Shown here piece after piece: positions 43,207 to 52,498 of a DNA stretch of 64,000 nucleotides (position 1 is the stretch's first letter; each line of letters begins with the position of its first letter). The notes under the pieces were generated by a model, which ran no database searches, had not been told where the DNA came from, and worked only from the letters and a program-made list of their open reading frames with translations. A program made the translations under genes and the position numbers. Where the stretch lies: NCBI RefSeq assembly GCF_000515315.1, contig NZ_KI911562.1, forward strand, positions 744,001-808,000, in the 5' to 3' direction. This DNA comes from Asinibacterium sp. OR53 (GTDB lineage: Bacteria > Bacteroidota > Bacteroidia > Chitinophagales > Chitinophagaceae).

Positions 43207-43611
43207 ATGAGCATCAAAATCAACTGGGACGCATTCGGCATTGCCACTTCGCTGGCCTGCGCCATTCACTGTGCCATCCTGCCACTGGTATTGACAAGCT
43301 TACCTTTATTCGGGGTGGAGATCATTGAGAACCGTTGGTTCGAATACCTGATGATCGGGATTGCTTTTTGTGTGGGCAGCTACGCTTTATATCATGGGCG
43401 GAAAAAACACCACCATAGCTGGCTGCCCTTCATTCTTTTCAGTATAGGTATAGTGTTCTTGGTTACCAAGATGATCTTTCATGCGCTCCAGCTTTGGTTG
43501 CTGGTGCCTGCCGTGATCCTGATCGTTACCGCTCATTTTCTGAACTATAAACTTTGCCGGGTACACAACCACGCGCATGCCGATGATTGCAGCCACGAAT
43601 CTGTGATCTGA
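43207..43611 (+). CDS. MerC-family membrane protein
   Basis: Small inner-membrane protein of 134 residues with about four hydrophobic helices. The first helix carries ATSLACAIHCAILPLVL with Cys18 and Cys22, corresponding to the metal-binding Cys pair of MerC mercury transporters; the C-terminus is rich in His and Cys (CRVHNHAHADDCSHE). No other mer gene is present, so a general metal (perhaps zinc or copper) role is more likely than mercury resistance. ATG at 43207 chosen because the longer frame from 43171 starts inside the promoter. Confidence 0.88.
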   Translation: MSIKINWDAFGIATSLACAIHCAILPLVLTSLPLFGVEIIENRWFEYLMIGIAFCVGSYALYHGRKKHHHSWLPFILFSIGIVFLVTKMIFHALQLWLLVPAVILIVTAHFLNYKLCRVHNHAHADDCSHESVI

Positions 43612-43613
43612 TC

Positions 43614-45119
43614 TTAACTGAAGGTATAACTCATACCACCACCTTTTTCATCTTTCAGTTGTACGCCCAGCGCCGCCAGCTCATTCCGGATCTTATCGCT
43701 GGTAACAAAATCTTTACGGGTCTTGGCCTCCTTGCGTATGTCTATCAGTAATTGCAGCACGCCTTCGAGTTTACCATCGTCGGCAGATCGTTCGCTCTGC
43801 AATCCGAAGATGTCTTCTACATAGGCTTTTAGTTGTGTTTGTAGCAGCGACACTGTAGTGGTTGATAAAGATTCGGCCGCTATATGTTTGTCCTTGATGG
43901 AATTGATCACGGATACCAGTTCGAACATATTGGCCAGCACTTTTGCCGTGTTGAAGTCATCGTTCATGAATTCATCGAACTCATCTGCCAGCTTCTTCAC
44001 TTTTTCATCCAGTGCCACATCACCGGCCGTATCGGCTCCGCAGATGCCCGACTGTTGTAACCAGTGATACGCTTCCCACAAACGCTTCATGGCTTTTTCC
44101 GCCGCCTGCAAGGCTTCATTGCTGAAATCGAGTGTGCCCCGGTAATGGCTTTGCAAAATGAAGAAACGGATGGTCATGGGATGATAAGCCTGTGTGAGTG
44201 CAGGATGCGAGCCGCTGAACAGTTCGGTAAGCCGGATCACATTGTTATAACTCTTACCCATTTTTTTTCCGTTGATGGTGATCATGTTATTGTGTAACCA
44301 ATAACGGGCCGGGGTCTTGTGATTGCATACCGTGCTCTGCGCAATCTCACATTCGTGGTGCGGGAAAACGAGGTCCATCCCGCCGCCGTGTATGTCGAAC
44401 TCTTCTCCGAGGTATTTGGTACTCATGGCCGAGCACTCGATATGCCAGCCGGGAAACCCTTCTCCCCAGGGACTTTGCCAGCGCATGATGTGTTCGGCAG
44501 GCGCATGTTTCCACAACGCGAAATCGCTTTTATTTCTCTTCTCATCCTGGTTATCCAGTTCGCGGGTGGTATCGAGCTGGTCTTCCAAAATACGGCCGCT
44601 CAATATGCCATAAGGTTGCCCTTTTTTAGAAAAATCAGTATTATATTTCTCTACGTCGAAGTACACAGAACCATTTGCTTCATAAGCATACCCATCGGCA
44701 ATGATCTTTTTGATCATTTCTATCTGCTCAATGATATGACCTGTAGCAGTGGGCTCTATGCTGGGATTCAGGTTGTTGAAGCGTCGCATGGCCCAATGAT
44801 AGAGGTTGGTGTATTTCTGCACCAGCTCCATGGGTTCCAGTTTCTCGAGCACGGCCTTCTTGCTGATCTTGTCTTCCGCTTCGCGCCCTTCTTCTTCGAA
44901 ATGTCCGGCATCGGTGATATTTCGCACATAGCGTACTTTATAACCCAGGTATAGGAGATAACGGTAGATAACATCAAAAGTGATGAAAGGCCTGGCGTGA
45001 CCCAGGTGGCTTTCTCCGCTTACGGTGGGTCCGCATACATACATGCCTACATAAGGTGCATTGATAGGTATGAACGTTTCTTTTTCGCGGGTCAGGGAAT
45101 TATATACTTTGAGTGGCAT
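43614..45119 (-). CDS. cysS: Cysteinyl-tRNA synthetase
   Basis: Class I synthetase of 501 residues. [23 protein letters not shown] contains the zinc-binding Cys and HIGH-type motif (HLGH); [13 protein letters not shown] and [10 protein letters not shown] give the other zinc ligands; KMGKSYNN is the KMSKS-type loop; the C-terminal helical region ends [17 protein letters not shown]. Stop codon lies 2 bases from the convergent merC stop. A near-consensus -7 element (TATCTTCG, 45150-45143) lies 23 bases upstream of the ATG. Confidence 0.97.
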   Translation of the reverse strand: MPLKVYNSLTREKETFIPINAPYVGMYVCGPTVSGESHLGHARPFITFDVIYRYLLYLGYKVRYVRNITDAGHFEEEGREAEDKISKKAVLEKLEPMELVQKYTNLYHWAMRRFNNLNPSIEPTATGHIIEQIEMIKKIIADGYAYEANGSVYFDVEKYNTDFSKKGQPYGILSGRILEDQLDTTRELDNQDEKRNKSDFALWKHAPAEHIMRWQSPWGEGFPGWHIECSAMSTKYLGEEFDIHGGGMDLVFPHHECEIAQSTVCNHKTPARYWLHNNMITINGKKMGKSYNNVIRLTELFSGSHPALTQAYHPMTIRFFILQSHYRGTLDFSNEALQAAEKAMKRLWEAYHWLQQSGICGADTAGDVALDEKVKKLADEFDEFMNDDFNTAKVLANMFELVSVINSIKDKHIAAESLSTTTVSLLQTQLKAYVEDIFGLQSERSADDGKLEGVLQLLIDIRKEAKTRKDFVTSDKIRNELAALGVQLKDEKGGGMSYTFS

Positions 45120-45152
45120 GAGATATCATTAAGCGGAGCCTGCGAAGATATT

Positions 45153-46268
45153 TTATTTTCTTAAACGAAGATCGGATACCAGCATAATATGATCGCTCAG
45201 GTCTTCATCCACCATATCGAACTGCCTTACTTCGAAATGTTTATCGGCCAGGATATAATCGATCCGTAATGTGGGCGCCAAGGAAATGAAACTGCGGCCA
45301 ATACCAAAGCCTTTTTTAATGAAGGCGTCCTGCCAGCTGTCCTTGATATGGAAATAAGTGAAGGAGTTGGGCACATCATTGAAATCGCCGCAGAGAATGG
45401 TGGGGTACGGACTGGCATCCAGCGCTTCCCGCACCAGGGAAGCCTGTACGCCCCTCCGGCGGAAGGCCAATCGCATCTTCACAAAAATATTCTTAGACGC
45501 CATTAGTGCTTCTTCGTCCTGCGTGCGGATCTTCTCCAGGTCGTTGTAGTCGCCTTTTTTGAATTTGAAAGATTGCAGGTGCGTGGTAAACAGTCGTATG
45601 GTATCGGTCCCTTTTACGATATCTGCGTAAATAAGACTTTCGGCCACCGGGTATCGTACCCTGCCCGTGTCTACGATGGGATATTTAGAGAAGATGATGC
45701 AGCCCGACTGGTACTCCCCGTTGTTACGCTGGTAGTCTTTCGAAAAAAAATAATAAGGAAAACGGCCGGTGAACAACGAGAGATTATCGGCATCATTGCC
45801 TGAACGACTGGCATGGTTGAACTCCTGCATACAAATCACATCGGGCTCCAGCTTTAGCACAGTTTGCGCTACTTCTTCGCGGATGTGTTTTTTTGTTTCC
45901 TTGTTTTTAGACAGCCCGTTAAAACTCTGCACGTTCCAATCCACCACGCGCAGGTCGTTACTTTTCTTAGGTTTGTTGATACCCGATCCGGGATGCCAGG
46001 CAAACAATACATTGAGTTGCCGGTAGCCTACACACAATGCAACAAGTGGCAGCAACGCCAATGCCGGCTTCGCAATAAGCCAGCCAATCAGAAAAAATAT
46101 CAGCAATAAAACCAGGTATGGAACAATAAGTCCGGTAAAACCTATCAACCACCAATGTGTGGGATTGAGGTATGGCGAAAGACAAGCTAATAAAAACAAA
46201 GCAACGAGTAAAAGATTGATTCCGATAAGCGTTGTTTTTACTGCGCGACGAAAAAGGGTCTTGGCCAT
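45153..46268 (-). CDS. Endonuclease/exonuclease/phosphatase-family membrane protein
   Basis: Membrane-anchored EEP-fold hydrolase of 371 residues. Three N-terminal hydrophobic helices (to ~95) are followed by a periplasm-facing or cytoplasmic catalytic domain: RVVDWNVQSFNGL, VICMQEFN (metal Glu), FTTHLQSFKF, LCGDFNDVPNSFTY and the final SDHIMLVSDL with the catalytic His. Substrate could be nucleic acid, phospholipid or sugar phosphate. It lies 30 bases downstream of the first rhomboid-like gene. Confidence 0.88.
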   Translation of the reverse strand: MAKTLFRRAVKTTLIGINLLLVALFLLACLSPYLNPTHWWLIGFTGLIVPYLVLLLIFFLIGWLIAKPALALLPLVALCVGYRQLNVLFAWHPGSGINKPKKSNDLRVVDWNVQSFNGLSKNKETKKHIREEVAQTVLKLEPDVICMQEFNHASRSGNDADNLSLFTGRFPYYFFSKDYQRNNGEYQSGCIIFSKYPIVDTGRVRYPVAESLIYADIVKGTDTIRLFTTHLQSFKFKKGDYNDLEKIRTQDEEALMASKNIFVKMRLAFRRRGVQASLVREALDASPYPTILCGDFNDVPNSFTYFHIKDSWQDAFIKKGFGIGRSFISLAPTLRIDYILADKHFEVRQFDMVDEDLSDHIMLVSDLRLRK

Positions 46269-46298
46269 ACGTAAATTTACGAAATCTTATCTCAAGCC

Positions 46299-47216
46299 TT
46301 ACAACTCTTCTTTGCTGGCCTGCTCCAGGAATGCTTTCTCTTCATCTGTGAGCTGATCGTATCCGTGCTGGTTGATTTTATCCAGTATGGCATCTAGTTT
46401 TTGCTGGGAAACATGAGACGTTTTGGTATACGGCTTCCGGTCTGATTTGTAAAACAGTCTTCCTTTCCCTTCCTTCCTCGCATGTTTTTTTTCCGGGTTG
46501 AAAAGATCATCTATCCAACTCACCAGGCGCATCATCCACAAAGACCAGTCCTGCCCCCTGCGCAACTGCCTGATGAAAAAGAAACCCGTGATGCCTGCTC
46601 CTAAATGTGCAATAACAATGCCCGCATTCGAACCGGCCAGGGTGGCAAAATCTATCGCCACATAAACAAGTGTCAGTACCCAAAGCGGAATACCTCCGTT
46701 GATCAGGGGAAAGATGCGGTAATCGGGTGCGAGCGTGGTGGTGGCTACTGCAATGGCCATCACGGCTGCCCCGGCGCCCAGCATAGGCGCTATATTGTTC
46801 AGGTCCCGGGCCAGCACAGGCACCAGGTTATTACTCAATAAAAAAAGTACACCGCCGATAAATCCTCCATAGAGGTAAAGAGGGAACAGTTTATTATTAC
46901 CGGCGAGGTCCTGCAATATGTATCCAAAGCACCACAGCCACAGCATGCTGTTTACCAATTGCCAGATGCCATGGTGTGCAAACATATACACCAGCAAGGT
47001 CCAGGGTTTGCCAGCCAGTTGTCCGAATGAAGCAGGGAGACTAAGCCAGTTGAGTATCTGCTGGTAAAATAATTCGTTGGTGCTGCCCGATAAATAATAA
47101 ATGATCTTGAGTGATATGATGCCGGCAAACAGTAGCATGTTGATGGCAAAGAGCAGCACCAGGGCATTGTTGTCTTGTCCGAGTAATATTTTGCGATTGC
47201 TTTTCATTGATTGCAT
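46299..47216 (-). CDS. Rhomboid-family membrane protein lacking the catalytic serine (pseudoprotease)
   Basis: Polytopic rhomboid-fold protein of 305 residues. Aligned with the neighbour at 47235-48083, the GASG motif reads GAGA (Gly149 in place of Ser), the conserved loop His is Gln86, and the following Asn is Ser90; only the late His204 (VIAHLGAG) remains. The protein should therefore have lost protease activity and may bind substrates like eukaryotic iRhoms. The ~85-residue C-terminal tail is charged (KKHARKEGKGRLF...TDEEKAFLEQ). It lies 18 bases after the intact rhomboid gene. Confidence 0.85.
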   Translation of the reverse strand: MQSMKSNRKILLGQDNNALVLLFAINMLLFAGIISLKIIYYLSGSTNELFYQQILNWLSLPASFGQLAGKPWTLLVYMFAHHGIWQLVNSMLWLWCFGYILQDLAGNNKLFPLYLYGGFIGGVLFLLSNNLVPVLARDLNNIAPMLGAGAAVMAIAVATTTLAPDYRIFPLINGGIPLWVLTLVYVAIDFATLAGSNAGIVIAHLGAGITGFFFIRQLRRGQDWSLWMMRLVSWIDDLFNPEKKHARKEGKGRLFYKSDRKPYTKTSHVSQQKLDAILDKINQHGYDQLTDEEKAFLEQASKEEL

Positions 47217-47234
47217 AGCCAGCTCCTTACTTCT

Positions 47235-48083
47235 TTAATAAAACGTCTTTTTATTCGTTTTGTTCCAGGTCATCACCATCAACAATCCAACGATGGCGCC
47301 ACCAATATGCGCCCATCGTGCCACATTATCGCCTGCTGAATTCTCGAAAGCATAAAATACTTCGTATCCAAAGTAGATCAGTCCCAGCCACTTGGCTTTG
47401 ATAGGCACCAGGAAATAGAGATAGATATAGGTGTTGGGGAACAGGTACACAAAAGCAGCGAGCACTCCGAACACTGCGCCGCTGGCGCCGATCGTGGCCA
47501 TGTCGATGTTTTTTTCATAGTAATCCGTGACCACCTTGAACAATTGATTGGCAATTCCGGTGTCACCGGGATTGGCATCTATAAATGATACGAGTCTGGG
47601 ATCCGCTGCATATTGCAATTGGTATTTACGTCCAAATTGCATGATGGCATCTGTTAATGCCGCAGCGCTTCCATTCGAATGGCGGCTCACGATCGATGCA
47701 TAGTCGTGCATCATGGGCGTCAATTCATAGCTCAGGAACAGCAGGTGTATGAAAGCTGCGCCCAGTCCGCATATAAAGTAAAAGATCAGGAACCGCTTCG
47801 ATCCCCAAAGGTTCTCCAGTATCGATCCAAACATCCACAGCGCAAACATATTTCCAACAATATGCCAGAACCCGCCGTGCATGAACATGTGCGTAACAAG
47901 CTGCCAGGGCCTGAAGAGACCGCTTTGCCATGCATGCAGTGCAAAAAGGTCGTCCAGCTGCGCAGCAATAGCCGGGCTCTTTCCTATCGTATTCTGCGCC
48001 AGGAAAACCAATCCGTTGATGATGAGCAGGTTTTTGATGATGGTAGGTAATATCTCAAACCGGCTGGGCCTGAATTCTGTCAT
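47235..48083 (-). CDS. Rhomboid intramembrane serine protease
   Basis: Cleaves membrane proteins within the bilayer. The 282-residue protein has all active-site parts: H69 and H74 with N78 in MHGGFWHIVGNM, G199-A-S201-G (nucleophile Ser201) and H259 in RWAHIGGAIVG. An insert of about 70 hydrophilic residues lies between helices (roughly 118-190, SYELTPMMHDYAS...), longer than in E. coli GlpG. Its start overlaps the rlmD stop by 4 bases (ATGA). Confidence 0.92.
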   Translation of the reverse strand: MTEFRPSRFEILPTIIKNLLIINGLVFLAQNTIGKSPAIAAQLDDLFALHAWQSGLFRPWQLVTHMFMHGGFWHIVGNMFALWMFGSILENLWGSKRFLIFYFICGLGAAFIHLLFLSYELTPMMHDYASIVSRHSNGSAAALTDAIMQFGRKYQLQYAADPRLVSFIDANPGDTGIANQLFKVVTDYYEKNIDMATIGASGAVFGVLAAFVYLFPNTYIYLYFLVPIKAKWLGLIYFGYEVFYAFENSAGDNVARWAHIGGAIVGLLMVMTWNKTNKKTFY

Positions 48084-49507
48084 TGATCCTTCAATTTTAA
48101 CTGTACAACGTTTTCTATGTGCAAGGTATGCGGGAACATGTCAACCGGCTGTATTTTTTCTACCCGGTACTTTTCATCCAGCAATCCCAGGTCGCGCGCC
48201 TGTGTTGCCGGATTGCAACTTACATAAACCACGGTGGGGGCTGCAATATCCAGTAGTTTTTTAACGAGCTTTTCATGCATGCCCGCCCTTGGCGGATCGG
48301 TGATCACCACATCGGGCTGGCCATGGGTGGTAAAGAAAGCATCGTCGCATATATCGATCACATCGCCCGTGAAAAAAGCAGTATGGGCCAGGCCGTTCAG
48401 TTGTGCATTTTCTTTAGCGTCGGCAATGGCATCGGCCACAGCTTCCACACCCACTACTTTCTGCGCTCCTTTGCTTACAAAAATACCAATACTGCCGGTG
48501 CCGCAATACAGGTCGTACACTACCTGGCTTCCATCGAGCTCCGCGAAATCGCGCGTTACCCTGTATAATTTTTCGGCCTGGCGGGTATTGGTCTGGAAAA
48601 ACGACTTGGGACTGATCTTGAACCTGAAATCTTCCAGTGTTTCTATTATATACCCTTTGCCATGATACACTTTGGAGTCGAGATCGTAGAGACTGTCGTT
48701 CTTTTTCGTATTGATGGTATATAATAAAGTGGTGATCTGCGGAAAATCATGCAAGAGTTGATCGAGTAATTTTTTTCTGGCGCCTGTATCTTCATATCCG
48801 AATACCAGGTTCACCATCAGTTCACCGGTAGTCGTATTGCGCACCAGCATATTGCGCAACCAGCCCTGGTGTTGTTTGATATCGTAAAAAGGAAGTTCCT
48901 CTTCTATGGCAAACCGTGCGGCTGCTTTGCGTAATTGATTGGTGGGTTCTTCCTGCAGGTAACAGGTATCAATCTCCACTACCCTGTCGAAAAACCCCCT
49001 CACATGAAAACCTGCAGCGCCGGGTTGCGATTCCCAGGAAAGACCTGCTGCTTTCATTTGCTGGAACTCATCTGCAGGGATGAATTTGCGTGTAGCGAAA
49101 GTATATTCCATCTTGTTCCGGTAGCCGGTAGTAGCATCGGCGCCGATGATGGGTGAAATGGGTGGCAAACTGATCCTGCCAATGCGTTGCAGGTTATCTG
49201 TTACCTGTTTTTGTTTGTACACGAGTTGTTGTTCGTAAGGCAGCATCTGCCACTGGCAACCTCCGCAAACACCGAAATGCGAACAAAAAGGTGTTACACG
49301 GGTGGGTGATGGTGTTTTGATCTGGATGGCCTGGCCTTCGGCCCAGTCGGATTTGTTCTTTGATAACCTGATGTCTACTACATCTCCGGGCACAGCACCT
49401 TCAATAAATATCACTTTTCCATCCACGCGCGACAAAGATTTTCCTTCAGCGGCATAGTCCTGTACCAAAACATTTTCTAAAATTGTATTTTTTCTTTGTT
49501 TTCCCAC
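48080..49507 (-). CDS. rlmD: 23S rRNA (uracil-5-)-methyltransferase RlmD-like
   Basis: SAM-dependent m5U methyltransferase of 475 residues. TRAM domain (LVQDYAAEGKSLSRVDGKVIFIEGAVPGD), iron-sulfur Cys cluster FCSHFGVCGGCQWQMLPYEQQL, SAM motif VVYDLYCGTGSIGIFVSKGAQKVVGVE, and the catalytic VYVSCNPATQARDL are all present. U1939 specificity (RlmD) versus U747 or tRNA U54 is not decidable by eye. The start is GTG at 49507, 5 bases after a -7 element. Confidence 0.93.
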   Translation of the reverse strand: MGKQRKNTILENVLVQDYAAEGKSLSRVDGKVIFIEGAVPGDVVDIRLSKNKSDWAEGQAIQIKTPSPTRVTPFCSHFGVCGGCQWQMLPYEQQLVYKQKQVTDNLQRIGRISLPPISPIIGADATTGYRNKMEYTFATRKFIPADEFQQMKAAGLSWESQPGAAGFHVRGFFDRVVEIDTCYLQEEPTNQLRKAAARFAIEEELPFYDIKQHQGWLRNMLVRNTTTGELMVNLVFGYEDTGARKKLLDQLLHDFPQITTLLYTINTKKNDSLYDLDSKVYHGKGYIIETLEDFRFKISPKSFFQTNTRQAEKLYRVTRDFAELDGSQVVYDLYCGTGSIGIFVSKGAQKVVGVEAVADAIADAKENAQLNGLAHTAFFTGDVIDICDDAFFTTHGQPDVVITDPPRAGMHEKLVKKLLDIAAPTVVYVSCNPATQARDLGLLDEKYRVEKIQPVDMFPHTLHIENVVQLKLKDQ

Positions 49508-49512
49508 GGTTG

Positions 49513-49520
49513 CAAATGTA
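49513..49520 (-). promoter_or_regulatory. -7 element of rlmD
   Basis: Minus-strand TACATTTG, exact TAnnTTTG, ending 5 bases before the GTG start; message would be leaderless or nearly so. -33 box not clear. Confidence 0.5.
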
Positions 49521-49565
49521 ATCAGGATAGCCTATTTAACTACATTTACCATCCAATACCTTATT

Positions 49566-51026
49566 ATGAATCGTATCAGCATCTTTTTGATCTTCCTTTG
49601 TTCGGGTCTTTCGCTTGCAGCACAGAAAAAAACAGTGCCTGTTAAGCCCCAGGTTACTACCAACGGACGCAATATCAATATCACCCTTACCCCGCTTAAG
49701 AACTGCAAAGTGTACCTCGGCAGCTATATGGGCAAAGGTAAGGCGCTGGTTGACTCCGCTATGCTGAACGATAAAAGCCAGGGGGTATTTCGCGGTGCCA
49801 ACAAACTCACAGGGGGCATTTATTTCGTGGTATCGCCGCAACTCACCATTCAGTTTGAATTATTGATGGATGACAAGCAGCATTTTTCCATTGCAGCCGA
49901 TACCGCACTCAAAGAACAGGCAGTCATCACCGGTTCTTTCGATAACGATCTTTTCAAAACCTATTCAGAAATATCCACGGCACAGGGCAAAAAGATCCAG
50001 CAGTACGAAGCCAGCTATCACGCCGCAAGGACTGGTGCCGATTCCGCCGCTGCAAGGGCCGAGTTGGTCAAAGCCGATAAAGCAATCCGTCAATACCAGT
50101 CGGACATCATTGCAAAATATCCCCAGTCGCTGCTGGCCATGCTGTTCAATACTATGAAGCGGCCTACGGCGCCGGCCATTCCCATTGTAAATGGCAAGGC
50201 TGATTCGTTGTATCCTTATCGTTTTGTAAAAGAACATTATTGGGATGATGTGAATTTCAACGACGACCGCCTGCTGCGCACGCCATTCTTTGAACTCAAG
50301 CTTGATGAATATTTTAAATACTATGTATCTCCCGAACCCGACTCTATTATTGCAGAAGTGAAATACATATTACTATATGCCAGAACAGGTAAAGAGATTT
50401 ATCCTTACCTGCTCACCAAGTTCACCAACAAATACATGAATCCCGAATTCATGGGGCAGGACAAAGTATTTGTGTATCTCTTCGAAAATTTTTATGCCAA
50501 GGGAGATACCGTGCTGCTGAACCAGGCTTCGCGTAAAACGGTTACGGAGCGGGCTTATTTCCTGATGGCCAACCAGATCGGCCAGCCCGCGCCCACACTC
50601 AACCTCAGCGATACCACGGGCAAAGCCGTGTCTTTGTATGCTATCCAGGCGCCTTTTACCATGATCGCTTTCTGGGACCCTAACTGTGGGCATTGCAAGG
50701 AAGAAATTCCACGGCTCGATTCATTATATAAGGCCAAGTGGAGAAACATGGGCGTGAAAGTGTTATCGGTGAATATTTATGAGAATGAAATTCCTTCCTG
50801 GAAAAAATTCATAGCGGCCAAGAGCTTATCATCCGACTGGCTGCAGGCTTACGAAACAAAAGAAGCTAAAGAAGCCACCGAAAAATCAGGACAGGCTAAT
50901 TACCGTCAGTTATTCGACATCATCAAGACCCCTACTTTCTACCTGCTCGACAAAGACAAACACATCATTGCAAAGCAACTCAGCCTGGAGCAGTTCGATG
51001 ATATTTTGAAAATAAAAACGAAGTAA
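49566..51026 (+). CDS. Exported thioredoxin-fold protein (DUF4369/DUF5106/TlpA type)
   Basis: Periplasmic or surface thiol-disulfide protein of 486 residues with a signal peptide (to LSLAAQ). The N-terminal beta region resembles DUF4369 (LKNCKVYLGSYMGKGKALVDSAML), the middle matches DUF5106 (NPEFMGQDKVFVYLFENFYAKGD), and the C-terminal ~150 residues are a TlpA/AhpC-like thioredoxin fold with active site FWDPNCGHCKEEIP (CxxC). Partner proteins unknown. Divergent from rlmD; followed by the peroxiredoxin gene. Confidence 0.87.
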   Translation: MNRISIFLIFLCSGLSLAAQKKTVPVKPQVTTNGRNINITLTPLKNCKVYLGSYMGKGKALVDSAMLNDKSQGVFRGANKLTGGIYFVVSPQLTIQFELLMDDKQHFSIAADTALKEQAVITGSFDNDLFKTYSEISTAQGKKIQQYEASYHAARTGADSAAARAELVKADKAIRQYQSDIIAKYPQSLLAMLFNTMKRPTAPAIPIVNGKADSLYPYRFVKEHYWDDVNFNDDRLLRTPFFELKLDEYFKYYVSPEPDSIIAEVKYILLYARTGKEIYPYLLTKFTNKYMNPEFMGQDKVFVYLFENFYAKGDTVLLNQASRKTVTERAYFLMANQIGQPAPTLNLSDTTGKAVSLYAIQAPFTMIAFWDPNCGHCKEEIPRLDSLYKAKWRNMGVKVLSVNIYENEIPSWKKFIAAKSLSSDWLQAYETKEAKEATEKSGQANYRQLFDIIKTPTFYLLDKDKHIIAKQLSLEQFDDILKIKTK

Positions 51027-51031
51027 ACATT

Positions 51032-51070
51032 ATAGATTTTATCTATCAATCTATAGATATTATATATAGA
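51032..51070. promoter_or_regulatory. Cluster of ATAGAT/ATCTAT half-sites upstream of the peroxiredoxin gene
   Basis: ATAGAT (51032-51037) and ATCTAT (51041-51046) form a 6-3-6 palindrome; ATCTATAGAT (51049-51058) is a second one, and ATAGA recurs at 51066-51070. The array lies about 20 bases upstream of a -7-like GACATTTG (51090-51097). It looks like a multi-site operator for a redox regulator, but no regulator gene is adjacent. Confidence 0.4.
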
Positions 51071-51181
51071 AAGCTATCATCGAATAGCTGACATTTGCAT
51101 TACAATCAAACCGGCTACCGGTCATTTACATCTTTATTATTGCTTGTCCATTTTCAGTATTGTAAAAAACAACTACACAAT

Positions 51182-51751
51182 ATGAGTAATAGGGTATTAT
51201 CTATTGGAAACCAGTTTCCTGCATTCAAGAAAAAAGCAGTGGTTTCTATCGAGAAAGGAAAAGAGTTCGTTGAATTGACAAACGGGTATGCAACTGAAAA
51301 AGGCAAATGGACTGTTATGTTCTGGTGGCCTAAGGATTTTACTTTTGTTTGTCCGACCGAGATTGCCGAATTCAACAAAAAACACAGCGAATTCACCGAC
51401 CGCGATGCGGTACTGATCGGCGCTTCTACCGATTCTGAATTTGTACACGCCGCCTGGAGAAGGGATCACAACGACCTGCGCGACCTGAAATTCCCCATGC
51501 TGGCCGATACTTCCAAATCACTGGCCGAAGAACTGGGTATCCTGGATGCAGAAGAGAAGATCGCATACCGCGCTACTTTCATCATCGACCCGCAGGGTAT
51601 TGTTCGCTGGGTAAGTGTGTATGACCTGAATGTAGGCCGCAGCGTGCAGGAAGTGATCCGTGTACTGGATGCTTTGCAAACCGACGAACTCTGCCCTTGT
51701 AACTGGAGCAAAGGCGAAGAGACCCTCACCACACAGTTGAACCTGAATTAA
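51182..51751 (+). CDS. AhpC/TSA-family peroxiredoxin
   Basis: Thiol peroxidase of 189 residues. The ATG at 51182 gives MSNRVLSIGNQFPAFKKKAVVS; peroxidatic Cys57 lies in FTFVCPTEIAEF, and the resolving Cys is in the C-terminal CPCNWSKGEETL (Cys171/173). The motif arrangement is that of 2-Cys AhpC proteins that work with AhpD, and an AhpD-like gene follows after 10 bases. A longer frame from 51095 adds non-conserved residues. Confidence 0.93.
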   Translation: MSNRVLSIGNQFPAFKKKAVVSIEKGKEFVELTNGYATEKGKWTVMFWWPKDFTFVCPTEIAEFNKKHSEFTDRDAVLIGASTDSEFVHAAWRRDHNDLRDLKFPMLADTSKSLAEELGILDAEEKIAYRATFIIDPQGIVRWVSVYDLNVGRSVQEVIRVLDALQTDELCPCNWSKGEETLTTQLNLN

Positions 51752-51761
51752 TACGCGTATC

Positions 51762-52358
51762 ATGAGTGAATCCATCATACAAAATGAAACTTTCAGCAAC
51801 CTGCTCAACGACCTGCAGTTGTCTGACTACGCCGTTTCTGCCAATGCACAGGCCCTGCTCGACGTGGATGCCAGATACATCCGCGACCTGAAGATCAATG
51901 TGGGCAATGTGCTCAACAACACACAATACCTGAACAAAAAGGAAGCATTGTTGCTGGCACTGGCGGTAGCCGTGAATGAAAAGCATACAGTGCTCGGAGA
52001 AGGTTTCTCGCGCCAGGCGCTCGAAGCCGGCGCCAATGAAGGCGAACTGGCAGAGATCGTTGCCTGTACATCGCTGATGAATACCAATAATATATTTTAC
52101 CGTTTTCGCCATTTCACCAATAAAGAATTCTACCAGAACCATCCGGCCGGTATCAAAATGAGCATCATGATGAACCCGGTGTTGGGAAAAGAGTTCTTTG
52201 AACTGGTGAGCCTGGTGATCTCGGCAGTAAATGGTTGTGAGCTGTGCGTGAGATCGCATGAGCAATCTGTTTTACAGCATGGAAGCAGTGAAGCAAGGGT
52301 ATTGGAAGCTGTTAAACTGGGCGCAGTGCTGAAGGGACTGATCACCGTACTGGCTTAG
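51762..52358 (+). CDS. AhpD-like carboxymuconolactone decarboxylase-family protein
   Basis: Probable reductant for the adjacent peroxiredoxin. The 198-residue alpha-helical protein has the AhpD active-site motif NGCELCVRSHEQSV with Cys159, Cys162 and His166. AhpD reduces AhpC through these cysteines using lipoamide-linked electrons in other bacteria; the gene pairing supports the same here. A strong terminator (52381-52410) ends the unit. Confidence 0.9.
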   Translation: MSESIIQNETFSNLLNDLQLSDYAVSANAQALLDVDARYIRDLKINVGNVLNNTQYLNKKEALLLALAVAVNEKHTVLGEGFSRQALEAGANEGELAEIVACTSLMNTNNIFYRFRHFTNKEFYQNHPAGIKMSIMMNPVLGKEFFELVSLVISAVNGCELCVRSHEQSVLQHGSSEARVLEAVKLGAVLKGLITVLA

Positions 52359-52380
52359 TGTGAGTGATAGAATGGGGTTG

Positions 52381-52410
52381 AAAAAGAGCGGGCAAGCCCG
52401 CTCTTTTTTT
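52381..52410 (+). terminator. Terminator of the peroxiredoxin operon
   Basis: AAAAAGAGCGGGC (52381-52393) pairs with GCCCGCTCTTTTT (52396-52408), followed by more T: a classic rho-independent terminator with a C-A-A-G loop when the innermost pair opens. Confidence 0.9.
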
Positions 52411-52473
52411 ATTTATAAAGCCCTTTCCGGCGATTTGACTTATTTTTAACGGCCGGGGTGCAGTCAATTCTAT

Positions 52474-52481
52474 TATTTTTG
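52474..52481 (+). promoter_or_regulatory. -7 element of the outer-membrane protein gene
   Basis: TATTTTTG, exact TAnnTTTG, 17 bases before the ATG at 52499. No proper -33 TTG at the expected distance. Confidence 0.45.
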
Positions 52482-52498
52482 CCCCTCATAGCTATCAA

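Noticed and set aside
43207..43611. Mercury-resistance operon
   Set aside because: Only a MerC-like membrane protein is present; no merR, merA, merT or merP.
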